From assembly GCF_001695835.1 (NCBI RefSeq), contig NZ_MBSO01000023.1, positions 248,001 through 312,000 of the forward strand: DNA of 64,000 bases. The letters are read 5' to 3'. This document shows, one piece after another, positions 45,327-54,587 of the stretch. The notes beneath the pieces were generated by a model that did not search any database, was not told where the DNA came from, and saw only the letters and a list, made by a program, of their open reading frames with translations. The position numbers and the translations under genes are program-made. Source of the stretch: Ensifer sp. LC11 (lineage in GTDB: Bacteria; Pseudomonadota; Alphaproteobacteria; Rhizobiales; Rhizobiaceae). How positions within the stretch are numbered: the stretch's first letter is position 1; each line of letters opens with the position of its first letter.

Positions 45327-47059
45327 GACTTTCTCCTTCGTTGAAGCGTCGGCGCGGCCAAGGTGTTCGGCACCGTGTGGTGGTACTCCGGCTTGGCGGC
45401 GAGGAGCTTCCTCGTCATCAGGGATTCGGTGAGAATGCGTGGCTGGTCGCAGCCGAGCTGGGCCAGCCGTTCTGTCGCAGCGTGCTCCGCTTCATAAGCT
45501 GCAAGCGCGCTTCCGACGCGTTGCCAGAAAAGCGCTTCCGGCAGGTTATAGGCATGGTCAAGAAGGTGGGAAATTTCGCTGAGATTGAAGACGAACAGCG
45601 TGTCCATCACCAGTTCGCGCAGCGAATCCAGATTGTCTGTCCAGTAGAACCGGTCCGGCTCGGCATCCCTGTAAACCGGGTCCAGCGCCGCGAAGTCCGG
45701 CGCCTTTTCCGGCTCGCGCAGGAAATCCGGCGAGAACTCGATGCTCTCGTGAAAGTCACGCAGAATGAGCCTGACCGGCCAGCCGTCACGATGAACCAGC
45801 AGCATGTTCTGCCCATGCGCCTCGACCGCTAGGCCATGATGGACGAGCAGGTGCCAGACGGGCAGGACGGCGATTTCGATCAGCCGGTTGATCCACGGCA
45901 TCAGGCCGAAACGTGCGATCCAGTCGTCTGCGAACGGGCGCTCGTCCGCTTCGACCATCATCAGGGCATTGAAGGGAATGACAGCCTCGCCGGCTGCGAG
46001 GGCGGCTTCCGCACTCTCCCGCCAGATGGCCGCGACCTGTCCGGCCAAAGGTCCGTCGCGGTCGGCAATCACACCGGCATATTCCTGCAGGACGGTTAGC
46101 GGATAGCGATCGCCAAAAACCGCATCGTTCGCGACGATCCCGGCGATCCAGCGCGAGATCACCGGCGCCGTGCAGACCGAATGTGGTTCAAGCGTTCGCC
46201 GCGACGAGGTGTTGACGATGTTGAGCGGCAGCTTGAGGCTCGCCGACAACGGCCTGTCCTGGTTCAGCAGCGAGCGCACCGACTGCGTTGCCGTATAGCG
46301 ATCGCCGGCTGGCCCGAGGAAATGGACGTCCCCCGACGCGATCCACCCGGCAAGCTGCGTTTCGCGCAGCTCACGCCACTGCCAGGGATGCAGCGGGACA
46401 AGTCCGAAATCGTCAGCCGCCGCGCCGTGCTGCTGCCGCATCGACTGCAGATGCGACCAGGTTTCCTGCCCGAGTTCCGCCTGCCAGAAGGTGTCGTCGT
46501 TGCCGGGGATTGCCTGATGGAGCTGTTTGCGCGCCACAAGCAGCCAGACGAGCTGGAATGCCCTTCCAGCCTCCGGACCGAATGCGGCATGATCCGCGAA
46601 GGAAAAGCCGGTGCGCGCCTTGTAGCAGGGATGGTACGGGTGCCCCTCGTCAAGCGCGCCTTCGAGCGCCGCGAAGGGCATGGCGCGCCTTGGCCGCTCC
46701 GGCAGGTGACGCTCGTTCCACCGGCAAAAGGCGACGGTCTGCGTGAGTTCGTCAAGCAGCTTTCCACGGGTTGGGCCGCTGCCCGGTAGGGCGGAGACCA
46801 GTTGCGCCAGCGGCGGCACGATCCAGCCATCCGTGTCTTCGCGCATCTCCACCGAACCGGCAACAAGGCGCAGGCGGCCAAAGGGACCAACGGAACCGCG
46901 GCAGCGGAAATCCTGGCCCCCGAGCGACCAGTGAAAGGTCGTGACGCCGTTGTCGGCATGTTCGTAGGCCGGAACGATGCCTTCGAACAGGAGGGCTGAA
47001 ACGAGCTGACGAAGCACCCGCTCATCCGGCCGAGCCTTGAGATCAAGAGGCAATGGCAT
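45323..47059 (-). CDS. asbB: NRPS-independent siderophore synthetase, AsbB-like (IucA/IucC family)
   Basis: The protein is 578 residues with the IucA/IucC ATP-site signature DEGHPYHPCYKARTGFS, the LVPLHPWQWRE segment and the C-terminal ferric-reductase-like FhuF-type region (WHLLVHHGLAVEAHGQNMLLVHRDGWP). NIS synthetases join citrate to amines or alcohols through an acyl-adenylate. In the petrobactin pathway AsbA and AsbB attach one spermidine arm each. Its start overlaps asbA by 17 bases. Confidence 0.87.
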   Translation of the reverse strand: MPLPLDLKARPDERVLRQLVSALLFEGIVPAYEHADNGVTTFHWSLGGQDFRCRGSVGPFGRLRLVAGSVEMREDTDGWIVPPLAQLVSALPGSGPTRGKLLDELTQTVAFCRWNERHLPERPRRAMPFAALEGALDEGHPYHPCYKARTGFSFADHAAFGPEAGRAFQLVWLLVARKQLHQAIPGNDDTFWQAELGQETWSHLQSMRQQHGAAADDFGLVPLHPWQWRELRETQLAGWIASGDVHFLGPAGDRYTATQSVRSLLNQDRPLSASLKLPLNIVNTSSRRTLEPHSVCTAPVISRWIAGIVANDAVFGDRYPLTVLQEYAGVIADRDGPLAGQVAAIWRESAEAALAAGEAVIPFNALMMVEADERPFADDWIARFGLMPWINRLIEIAVLPVWHLLVHHGLAVEAHGQNMLLVHRDGWPVRLILRDFHESIEFSPDFLREPEKAPDFAALDPVYRDAEPDRFYWTDNLDSLRELVMDTLFVFNLSEISHLLDHAYNLPEALFWQRVGSALAAYEAEHAATERLAQLGCDQPRILTESLMTRKLLAAKPEYHHTVPNTLAAPTLQRRRKS

Positions 47060-48827
47060 GATCGGTCCTCGGCACTGTTAGAACGATCGGCGCCCTGAGC
47101 GGGTTCGGCACGGGGCGATAGAGCGTCGGCGCGTTGCTGGATTGCAGTTCGTCCACGTCATAGAGGCGTGTCGTCAGATTGGCCTTTGAGACGATCGTCG
47201 GCAGATCGAGGACGTGGCGCGCGAAGTCGCGGCCCGCTCCAGTCATCCGGGCGGCATAGCGTTCGAGATGGGCGCGCAATTCGCGCAGCAACAGGCTTTC
47301 ATCGCACAGCCTGTCATGACCCATGCGGCTGATGACGGAAAAGACCTGGTTGACGATCAGGTAGTAGGCGAAGCGATCGCGGATTTCGCTGTCGGCAAAA
47401 TAGAGCGATGCGATCGTCTGCGTCTCGGGAACATGGCCGACGATCAGCGCGCGGTAGCGTTCGGAGAGATAGAAGCCCTGGTTGTCCCGATAATAGCTGG
47501 CCGAGGGATAACCGTTGCCGACATCAAGCAGGCTGTTCTGCTGATGCGCCTCAAGCGCAATGCCATAGTCGTCATAAAGACGGATCAGAGGTTCGACCGC
47601 GCAATCGAGATAGTGCTGGAACCAGGCGACTGACGCCTCCTGCAGGCCGCCGCCGTCGCGCGCGGCAACGGCCCGCACGAGCCGCGCGAGCCGGGACGGT
47701 TGCCCCGGCAGCGGATCGGCCGTCAGCGCAGCGACGGTCACGACGCCTCCGCCCTTCTCGCCGGCAAAGGGATTTTCGCGCAGGATGACCTCGAAGCCGC
47801 TTTCGCTGCGCCCCGGCAGATCGAGCGTGATATAGGCCGGATCCTGAATAATGCGGAAACTTTGGAACCGTTCGGTAAACCCGATCCGGTCGATCAGCTT
47901 CGCCATCGCAACCCCCGCCTCCAATTCCTGGCGCCGGTTGAGACGAACGGAATTGGTGATGCGGACGGGAAGGGAGAACTTCAGCATCCAGTCAGCGTTG
48001 GCAGCGTAGACCGTGCGCACGGACGAGGTCGCGGTGAAGGCCGGACCGAGCTGACCTATGTGGCGCAACACCCCTTGCCGCAGCATGGCGTCGATATCGG
48101 CGTCGAGAAGCAGGGCTTCCGCCTGTAGTGGATGCATCGGCAGCAGATACTCGTCGCGACCGAGCACCACGCCGTCACCAGGTGTCCCGACCAGGGACCG
48201 CACGATCTCGTGCGCCTCAAGCATACGTGCGGAAGCGTGCCGTACGTGATCGCGCTTTGCTGCAAAATAGTGCAGCTTGAATTGGCCGCGCAGTTCCGGC
48301 GCATAGCTCTCCTGCTGCCAATAGGTCATGCCCTGGCGGCTCTTTGGCGTCGGGTGCTGCCAATGCCCGAACACAAGCGATTGTTCCGCCTCGATAAAGT
48401 GGTCGCGGTCCGCCGGATCGGGCTCGGCCCTGTCGATGTAGAGCGCCGTCTGCTGATAGCTTTCAAGCACACGCATCAGCAGCTCGAGTTCAAAGCCGCG
48501 GAGCACGTCGGCCTCGGCCTCGTCGACCTGGCGATAGCATTCGTGGATGAGGATATGGAGCGCGGAGATCAATTCGATCTGCCGCCACATCACGTCGGAA
48601 ACACCCCTGCCCCAGACCCTGCCGAAGTGACGCGGGCCGCAAAGGGACGGCGACGTCACCTCGGCGCGCAGGATCATGTGGTGCCTCGGCAGCGACCATT
48701 CCACACAGTCGAAAGTGCCGCCAGCGGTTCGATGCATGACCCGGATACCCGGATTCACTTCGCGCAGATAGCAGTTTGCGAAGCTTTGAAAGGTTGCGAT
48801 TTCTGCGATTTGCCTAGACGATGGCAT
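47043..48827 (-). CDS. asbA: NRPS-independent siderophore synthetase, AsbA-like (IucA/IucC family)
   Basis: The protein is 594 residues from the ATG at 48827, with GAGG upstream. The ATP-site region is QSLVFGHWQHPTPKSRQGM, followed by LLPMHPLQAEALLLD, TSSVRTVYA and the C-terminal YDDYGIALEAHQQNSLLDVG motif shared by citrate-using NIS synthetases. As the first gene of the coupled operon it corresponds to AsbA, which condenses citrate with spermidine. Genes for a siderophore exporter or ABC uptake proteins do not adjoin it. Iron control is expected, but no clear Fur, Irr or RirA site was seen upstream. Confidence 0.87.
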   Translation of the reverse strand: MPSSRQIAEIATFQSFANCYLREVNPGIRVMHRTAGGTFDCVEWSLPRHHMILRAEVTSPSLCGPRHFGRVWGRGVSDVMWRQIELISALHILIHECYRQVDEAEADVLRGFELELLMRVLESYQQTALYIDRAEPDPADRDHFIEAEQSLVFGHWQHPTPKSRQGMTYWQQESYAPELRGQFKLHYFAAKRDHVRHASARMLEAHEIVRSLVGTPGDGVVLGRDEYLLPMHPLQAEALLLDADIDAMLRQGVLRHIGQLGPAFTATSSVRTVYAANADWMLKFSLPVRITNSVRLNRRQELEAGVAMAKLIDRIGFTERFQSFRIIQDPAYITLDLPGRSESGFEVILRENPFAGEKGGGVVTVAALTADPLPGQPSRLARLVRAVAARDGGGLQEASVAWFQHYLDCAVEPLIRLYDDYGIALEAHQQNSLLDVGNGYPSASYYRDNQGFYLSERYRALIVGHVPETQTIASLYFADSEIRDRFAYYLIVNQVFSVISRMGHDRLCDESLLLRELRAHLERYAARMTGAGRDFARHVLDLPTIVSKANLTTRLYDVDELQSSNAPTLYRPVPNPLRAPIVLTVPRTDHAIAS

Positions 48828-48932
48828 CGTGTCGATCCTCGGCACGCGGCGCGCATAGCCGCGCAATGGCGTTGGGCGTTGTCGGCCAACACTTTGAATT
48901 TTCTTATCCGGACTGGTCTCGGTAGATCGCGC

Positions 48933-49223
48933 TCAGCCAGCGGCCTGCCAATGGAGCTGGCGAGGCTCTTCGCGGAACGCGAAGCGCAGAAGATGGCTTT
49001 CGATGACCGATTTCGTGTCATCGAGATCGGCATCGTCGGGCGAGCGGGCGCGAATGTTCAGGCCATCCGGTGTGGCGTGAAGATAACCGGTGCCGCAGGA
49101 GAACCTGAGTTCGGCACGGTCGCCCGCCTGCTCGACGTCGATCTTGTGGGCGAAATGCTTGCAGAGCTGCGCCAGGTATTTCTGGCCCTCTTCCGTCGCA
49201 AAGTGGGTGGTCGCTTCTTGCAT
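48933..49223 (-). CDS. DUF2218 family protein
   Basis: The protein is 96 residues. It matches the DUF2218 pattern, with THFATEEGQKYLAQLCKHFAHKI at the front and a LRFAFREEP tail. Members recur beside TonB receptors and siderophore genes, and their role is unknown. Here it lies between the receptor and asbA on the same strand, about 105 bases from each, so it is likely part of the iron unit. It may bind a cofactor or assist iron release; that is speculation. Confidence 0.75.
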   Translation of the reverse strand: MQEATTHFATEEGQKYLAQLCKHFAHKIDVEQAGDRAELRFSCGTGYLHATPDGLNIRARSPDDADLDDTKSVIESHLLRFAFREEPRQLHWQAAG

Positions 49224-49336
49224 CTGGAACTCCTGTCTTTCGGCTTTCGCTGCTCGGGCGGCCCTTGGGCGGCCGCCGTCGCTTCTTGGGGCGACGGACG
49301 CGGGGAGGACGCGGCCGTCGCGATCGCGACCTTCGA

Positions 49337-51646
49337 CTAGAAGGTCGCTCTGGCGGTCAGGATGAAGGAACGGCCCGGCTCGTAAAGCGGCTTAACTTCC
49401 AAGAACTCCTGGCCGTAGGTTGCCCGGCTCGAATAGGTTTCGTCGAAGATGTTCTTGAGTTCGGCGCGCAGCGTGAGGTTCGGCCGCTGCGGTGGCACAT
49501 ACTCGACAAACGCATTGAAAACTTCGTAACCCTGGAGGGGCTTGTTCCCGAAGGCGACGTCGTCATAGTCGAGCGCGATCTCGGCGTCGGCACCGAAGGT
49601 GACGCCCCAGTCCGTCAGCGTATGGATCGCCTGCAAGGTAATGATCTGGCCAGCCGGAGTGGCGAGATAGGTGCCGAGATCGGAATCGGCGGGCTTGCCG
49701 TCGATCTCGACGTCGATATTGGCGTATTTCACTTTGAAATAACCGTCGCCCCAGTTGTAGCCACCGCCGATTTCAAAGCCACGCGAGCGAACGTCACGCG
49801 CGGTGATCCCGAGGTCCGCCCGGTAGCGCGGCGTGCGGGCGTCGTCGATATCCGTCTGAAAGACGCTGCCTTCGATGGTAAAGCCGTTGTAGTTGGCCTC
49901 CAGGCCGAGGATGTAGTTGTCCGCCGTCACCGGCTTCGGGCCCTGGCCGTAATCCCATTTGGGATTGATGATGAAGTTCTCGGCGAGCGGGACACCCGCC
50001 CAGACGTGCGAATAGCCCGCCTTGCCGATCAGAAGGTCCTCGATGAGATCGTATTCACCCGACACGTTGCCGCTGAGACCGGAATTGGTCCACTCCTGGC
50101 CGGTCGTCCCGGTAAAGTGCTGGTTGTCGCCGCGCGCACCGAACGAGAGGCGCGTCCTCTCAAAGGGCTCCAGCCGTGCCTGAGCATAGATGCCGACATT
50201 GCGCGCCTTCTCGGAGCCGGAATCGAAGAGATCCCGAAGCTTCGCCTCGTCGTCGTAAAAGTCGATGCCGGCAACCACATTGCCGATGTCGAAGGAGAAC
50301 TTGTTCTCGAATTTGCCGTTGAAGCTGTCCGACGCGCCGATCCCCTGATAGCTGAGGGGAAGGCCGGGCGCCGGTCTCGGGTAGACCGGCACTTCGACTT
50401 CGGTCTTGCTGTAGGCGAGCAGGAGGGTCGGGTCCCACCATCCTTCCGGCGTGCTGTCGGTATAGGTAAAGACGGTGTTGCCGCGCTCGAGCGTATAATC
50501 GCGGATAGACGGCTCCCACGGCTTGCTGCCGGTGGTGGACTCCATGTTGGCGCGGTACGGACGCGGCGCATCATCGCGTATGCTGTCGTGGCTGATCTCG
50601 AAACGGTCGCCGCTGTCGAACTCGTAGGCAAGCTTTCCCAGTCCGCTCAAGAGGTCCGTTGAGGTTCCACCCACATCCTGGCCGTTGCCGGCCGTGAAAT
50701 CATTGCCCTTGCCGAAGTTGAGGTAGCCCAGAAATTCGAACCCGTCCCGCATGCCGTAGGCAGAGACCCCTGTCGTCACCGTGTCGCTGTTGAAATTGTA
50801 GCTGGATGTGACGAAACCACCGAAGCCGTCGCCATCCAACAGATCGCGCGCGTCGATCGTCTCATAGGCGATCGCGCCGGCGAGCGCTCCCGGACCGGCA
50901 TCGGCCGGCGCCACGCCGGCATCAACACTCACGGCCTTCAGCAGGCCGGGGTCGATGAGGTTGGTACCGTTGTGGTGGAAGACCTTGTTGTTCTGCCGAC
51001 CGCCGTCCATGGTCACGGCAAGGCTGGTTTCCTCGATGCCGTGAACATAGACTTTCTGCGACATCGGCAGCGAACTGCCGACAGAGATGCCCGGCTCCCC
51101 GGAAAACACGTCGGCGATGTTGGCCGGGTTCTTCTGCTTCAGGTCTTCCGACGAGATGACGATTTCGCCGGCACCGCGCGGGCCGGCGCCAAAGGCCGAG
51201 ATCGGATCAAGCATCGTCGATCCGTCCACTGCGATCCCATCGCTACCGGCCGCTGACGTTGCCGAACCAACCAGTGCCGTTCCGCCGGAGATCCTATAGG
51301 AGATGCCCGTGCCCGACAGCAGCAGGGCAAGCGCCTGCTCAGGATTGAGCGTTCCGCTGACGGCGGTCGACCGGAGGCCCTGCGAGGTTGCCGCAGCCAA
51401 GGTGACCTGGAGACCGGCCTGCCGCCCGAAAGCGTTCAGTGCGCTGGCAAGTGGCTGGGACGGAATGTTGAAGGTGCGGGCATTGCTGACGCGGGTTGTC
51501 GTTTCCTGGGCAAACGCGGTGGAAAGGGGCATCAGCGCAAGGGACGAAAATCCGACGATCGCCGTCGTGGTGAGCAGGCGTCGGCCTGCGTGGCGATGTC
51601 CTGCGTTGAAAGACAGATGTCCCTTGCGGCATTTCGGCGAACTCAT
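49337..51646 (-). CDS. TonB-dependent siderophore receptor with STN signalling domain
   Basis: The protein is 769 residues from the ATG at 51646 (a GTG at 51730 is less likely). A signal region ending STAFAQ precedes an STN domain (FNIPSQPLASALNAFGRQAG...RISGGTALVG), then the plug (DVFSGEPGISVGSS) and a 22-strand type barrel ending in Phe (SFILTARATF). STN receptors both import ferric siderophore and signal through a FecR-type anti-sigma protein. The two upstream genes encode exactly that pair. The substrate is presumably the siderophore of the asb operon. Confidence 0.88.
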   Translation of the reverse strand: MSSPKCRKGHLSFNAGHRHAGRRLLTTTAIVGFSSLALMPLSTAFAQETTTRVSNARTFNIPSQPLASALNAFGRQAGLQVTLAAATSQGLRSTAVSGTLNPEQALALLLSGTGISYRISGGTALVGSATSAAGSDGIAVDGSTMLDPISAFGAGPRGAGEIVISSEDLKQKNPANIADVFSGEPGISVGSSLPMSQKVYVHGIEETSLAVTMDGGRQNNKVFHHNGTNLIDPGLLKAVSVDAGVAPADAGPGALAGAIAYETIDARDLLDGDGFGGFVTSSYNFNSDTVTTGVSAYGMRDGFEFLGYLNFGKGNDFTAGNGQDVGGTSTDLLSGLGKLAYEFDSGDRFEISHDSIRDDAPRPYRANMESTTGSKPWEPSIRDYTLERGNTVFTYTDSTPEGWWDPTLLLAYSKTEVEVPVYPRPAPGLPLSYQGIGASDSFNGKFENKFSFDIGNVVAGIDFYDDEAKLRDLFDSGSEKARNVGIYAQARLEPFERTRLSFGARGDNQHFTGTTGQEWTNSGLSGNVSGEYDLIEDLLIGKAGYSHVWAGVPLAENFIINPKWDYGQGPKPVTADNYILGLEANYNGFTIEGSVFQTDIDDARTPRYRADLGITARDVRSRGFEIGGGYNWGDGYFKVKYANIDVEIDGKPADSDLGTYLATPAGQIITLQAIHTLTDWGVTFGADAEIALDYDDVAFGNKPLQGYEVFNAFVEYVPPQRPNLTLRAELKNIFDETYSSRATYGQEFLEVKPLYEPGRSFILTARATF

Positions 51647-51765
51647 TTTACCCCCGTCTCGGCGTTCCGCGTGCTGCCTCTCGGGCATGCGCTTCCCACC
51701 AAAGACGACCGGCTCCCGATTTTTTTTCACCGGTGCGCGATTTTTTCCTGATTTTTTGACTCCAA

Positions 51766-52767
51766 TTAAAACTGGGTCAGAACGCGACCATAGGATGTCA
51801 CCGCGCGAACCGTGCCACCGAACGGCTGAACCAGGGCCTGTAGCGCGTGATCCGGGTCCTTCAGGTCGTAGACGCCCGTCACCCGCTGTTGGGCAAGACG
51901 CGACTGCGGAATGGCGATCCAGGCGGAGTGGTAGCGCTGCAACCGTTCCGCGGCGGCGGCAACCGTCACGTTGTTGACGAACATCTTTCCGCTTCGCCAG
52001 GCGCCGATCTCGTCCGGCGCGATCGCGCTACGGGTGACGGCGCCGGTCGCATGGGTCACCGTCGCCGTTTCGCCCGGCGCCAGTTCGAAGTTCTGCTTGT
52101 GGTCCGGTCCGCTATAGGAGACGGCCACCGTCCCGTGTGCGAGTTCGACCGTCGTATCCGCGCTCGCAAGCTGAACATCGAAGGCGGTGCCGAGAACCGA
52201 AACTTCAACACCGCCGGCATCGACGACGAAGGGACGGGAGAGGTCGCGCGCGACATTGAAAAAAGCCTCGCCTTTCAGAAGTCTGACATGCCGGGCATGG
52301 GCGCTGACTTCGGTGGCAATCGCGCTGCCGCCACCCATTTCGATGATGGTTCCGTCTTCAAGCGCAATCGTCCGGCTCTGCGCGGTCTCGGTGACATGAT
52401 CGGCCTGCCACCACAGAAGGAGTGAGGGTAGCGACACGAACATGACGAGGCAGGCGGCAAGGGCGAGAACCGCCGCACCCGTTGCCCAGACCTTGGCCAC
52501 CCGACGGTCCCGGCGGCGGGTTGCTGGCTGAAGCGAAGCCAACGGCCTTGCCCCCCGCCAGAGATGTTCGTGAACCGGCGGCACTTCGCCCAGAAGCTGC
52601 CAGGTCTTCAGCGCAGTCTGCCAGGATCGGACGTGCAACTCCGATCTGCCCAGCCAGGCCCGGAACTGAGCTTCGGTGTCCCGACAGTTCGGGCGCGCCT
52701 TCAGCTCGAGGAACCAGTCCATCGCCTCTTCAAGCAAAGCTTCCGGTATATGGTTGTCCTTGGTCAA
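51766..52767 (-). CDS. FecR-family anti-sigma regulator
   Basis: The protein is 333 residues. A cytoplasmic N-terminus with a DUF4880-like segment (MDWFLELKARP...FRAWLGRSELH) binds the sigma factor, one membrane helix lies near residues 95-117, and the periplasmic part has the FecR pattern (RTIALEDGTIIEMGGGSAIAT...LKGEAFFNVA) and a C-terminal STN-like segment. It relays the receptor's substrate-bound state to the sigma factor encoded just upstream. Confidence 0.88.
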   Translation of the reverse strand: MTKDNHIPEALLEEAMDWFLELKARPNCRDTEAQFRAWLGRSELHVRSWQTALKTWQLLGEVPPVHEHLWRGARPLASLQPATRRRDRRVAKVWATGAAVLALAACLVMFVSLPSLLLWWQADHVTETAQSRTIALEDGTIIEMGGGSAIATEVSAHARHVRLLKGEAFFNVARDLSRPFVVDAGGVEVSVLGTAFDVQLASADTTVELAHGTVAVSYSGPDHKQNFELAPGETATVTHATGAVTRSAIAPDEIGAWRSGKMFVNNVTVAAAAERLQRYHSAWIAIPQSRLAQQRVTGVYDLKDPDHALQALVQPFGGTVRAVTSYGRVLTQF

Positions 52768-52871
52768 AGCTCTGCCTACTGGTTGCGTGGTCGACGAGAC
52801 ACTAGCGGATTCACTCGGTTTGTCACAAAGACGAATAGCGCCGGATTTTTTTTCACGCGGCCCCCAAATTT

Positions 52872-53396
52872 CTAGGAGGCGTCACTCGCCAGCACTGTCG
52901 CGACGCGCATCATGGCGGTGCGCACGTGGCGATGTGCGGTCGCGACCGAGATGTCGAGGTGAACGGCGATTTCCTCCAGCGTGTAGCCGCCGAAGCGATG
53001 CATTTCGAGGGCCACCCTGATCTCTGTGGGAAGGTCTGCAAGAATGCCGGTGACCCGTCGGATCTCGTCGGTTACGACAACGATGTCTTCAGGCGACGGC
53101 ACCTCGATCGGCATCGACCAGTAAGGCGGCTCGCTTTGCTCTTCCCGCGCCTCGATCTTGCGTCGCTTGATAAGATCGAGGGAAAGATTGCGGACGATCC
53201 GGTAGAGATAGGCAAGCGACAAGCCGGTCGACCTCTCAGAGGAGGCGCTGTTGGCGCTCGCCGGCGCGAATCGCAGGAACGCCTCCTGCACGATGTCTTC
53301 GGCCGTTTCGCGCGATCCGACGATGCGCGTTGCATAGGCGACCAGAGCGGTACGATTGGCGAAATAGACCTGATGGCGCGTTTCCATGTCGACCAT
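52872..53396 (-). CDS. ECF sigma factor, FecI-like
   Basis: The protein is 174 residues from the ATG at 53396; an ATG at 53387 is also possible. Region 2 (RTALVAYATRIVGSRETAEDIVQEAFLRF) and region 4 (LPTEIRVALEMHRFGGYTLEEIAVHLDISVATAHRHV) are intact. With the FecR protein and STN receptor next to it, it forms a cell-surface signalling cascade that should switch on the receptor and perhaps the asb operon when ferric siderophore is bound. It is the first gene of the iron block on this strand. Confidence 0.87.
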   Translation of the reverse strand: MVDMETRHQVYFANRTALVAYATRIVGSRETAEDIVQEAFLRFAPASANSASSERSTGLSLAYLYRIVRNLSLDLIKRRKIEAREEQSEPPYWSMPIEVPSPEDIVVVTDEIRRVTGILADLPTEIRVALEMHRFGGYTLEEIAVHLDISVATAHRHVRTAMMRVATVLASDAS

Positions 53397-53547
53397 GGTG
53401 TCTGATCCGATCAAAACAACTTCGATTTGGCATTCAGGGCCGCCCGCACTGACTGCTGAGATACGTTCGATCAGCCGGCCGGCCGCACGAACGGCGTGTC
53501 TCTTAGCACGCGGAAATAAACTTGTCTTTAATACTCATGTTATTTTT

Positions 53548-54491
53548 TCAAGGCGCGGGTCGGCCATCGGGGCCAGTGAGCGCCTGGGCCATACGGCCAT
53601 GGTTCGGGCGCCTCTCCCGGACCAGGTCGATCAACGCCCGCAACTTCGCCGGCACGTGCCGGCGGCCTGAAAAATAGAGGCAAAGCCCATCATAGGGCGG
53701 CGTCCAGTCATCCAGCACCTGCACCAGTTGCCCCGAAGCGAGGTGCTCCTGCACGGCGTGGTCCGACAGATAGGCCAGCCCTGTGCCGCAAAGCGCCGCC
53801 TCCAGCATCAGATCGCTGTCGTCGAGGATGAGCGGCCCGGGGACGTCGATTTCGACACTTTCTCCGCGGCGGCTGAACTCCCAATGGTAGATCCTGCCGC
53901 TCGCCATGCGGGCGCGGATGCAGGCGTGCTGCAGAAGGTCGACAGGCCGCCGCGGCACCGCTCTTGCCCGGAAGTAGTCCGCCGATCCGACGACGACCAT
54001 GCGCGACTGGGGCAGCACCGGAACCGCGATCATATCCGGCGGAACCGCCTCGGCCAGCCGGAAGCCGGCGTCGAAACCGAGTGCGACGATATCGACCAGC
54101 GCATTGTCCGTCGCGACCTCCAACGTCATCTCTGGATAGCGCCGCAAATATTCGACAAGCAGCGGCCGGAGCACCATCCTTGCGGCCCCGGGGACGTGTT
54201 GAGCCGAAGCGTTCCGGTCGGTCGCCCCTGCGATTCGGCCGCTCGTTCGACGGCACCCTCGATGGCGGCGAGCGCCGGCAGGATCTCGGCGACGAAGCCC
54301 TCTCCGGCAGCCGTCAGCGCCACCGACCGCGTCGTCCGGTTGAACAGCCGCACGCCAAGCCGCTCCTCAAGGGCCGACACGGCATGGCTTAGCGACGAGG
54401 ACGAGACGCCGAGTTCCCGCGCGGCGGCGCGGAAACCGCCGAGCCGCGCTATCGTCGTCACCGCCTCGAGTTCCGACAGACTGGCTTTCAT
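53548..54491 (-). pseudogene. LysR-family regulator with a single-base frameshift
   Basis: The ATG at 54491 opens a LysR helix-turn-helix (MKASLSELEAVTTIARLGGF...SSSSLSHAVSALEER) that runs to RPTGTLRLNTSPG. Near 54185-54195 (a CCCCGGGG run) the homology moves to another frame and continues as RMVLRPLLVEYLRRYPEM to the stop at 53548. The span is 944 bases, one short of a whole number of codons, consistent with loss of one base. It could be a real pseudogene or a homopolymer error. An intact form would control the divergent aldehyde dehydrogenase. Confidence 0.82.
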
Positions 54492-54587
54492 TGCGCTATT
54501 TTCCTCATCAACCTGTCTATGATTGATGATCTTAACCTGACGATCATTCGGACGCATATCCCTGTCATCGCAACAGGAAGTCAGAAG

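Noticed and set aside
51647-53547. Fur, Irr or RirA boxes upstream of the receptor and sigma factor genes
   Set aside because: No convincing match to the known iron-box patterns was found by eye, so none is claimed.
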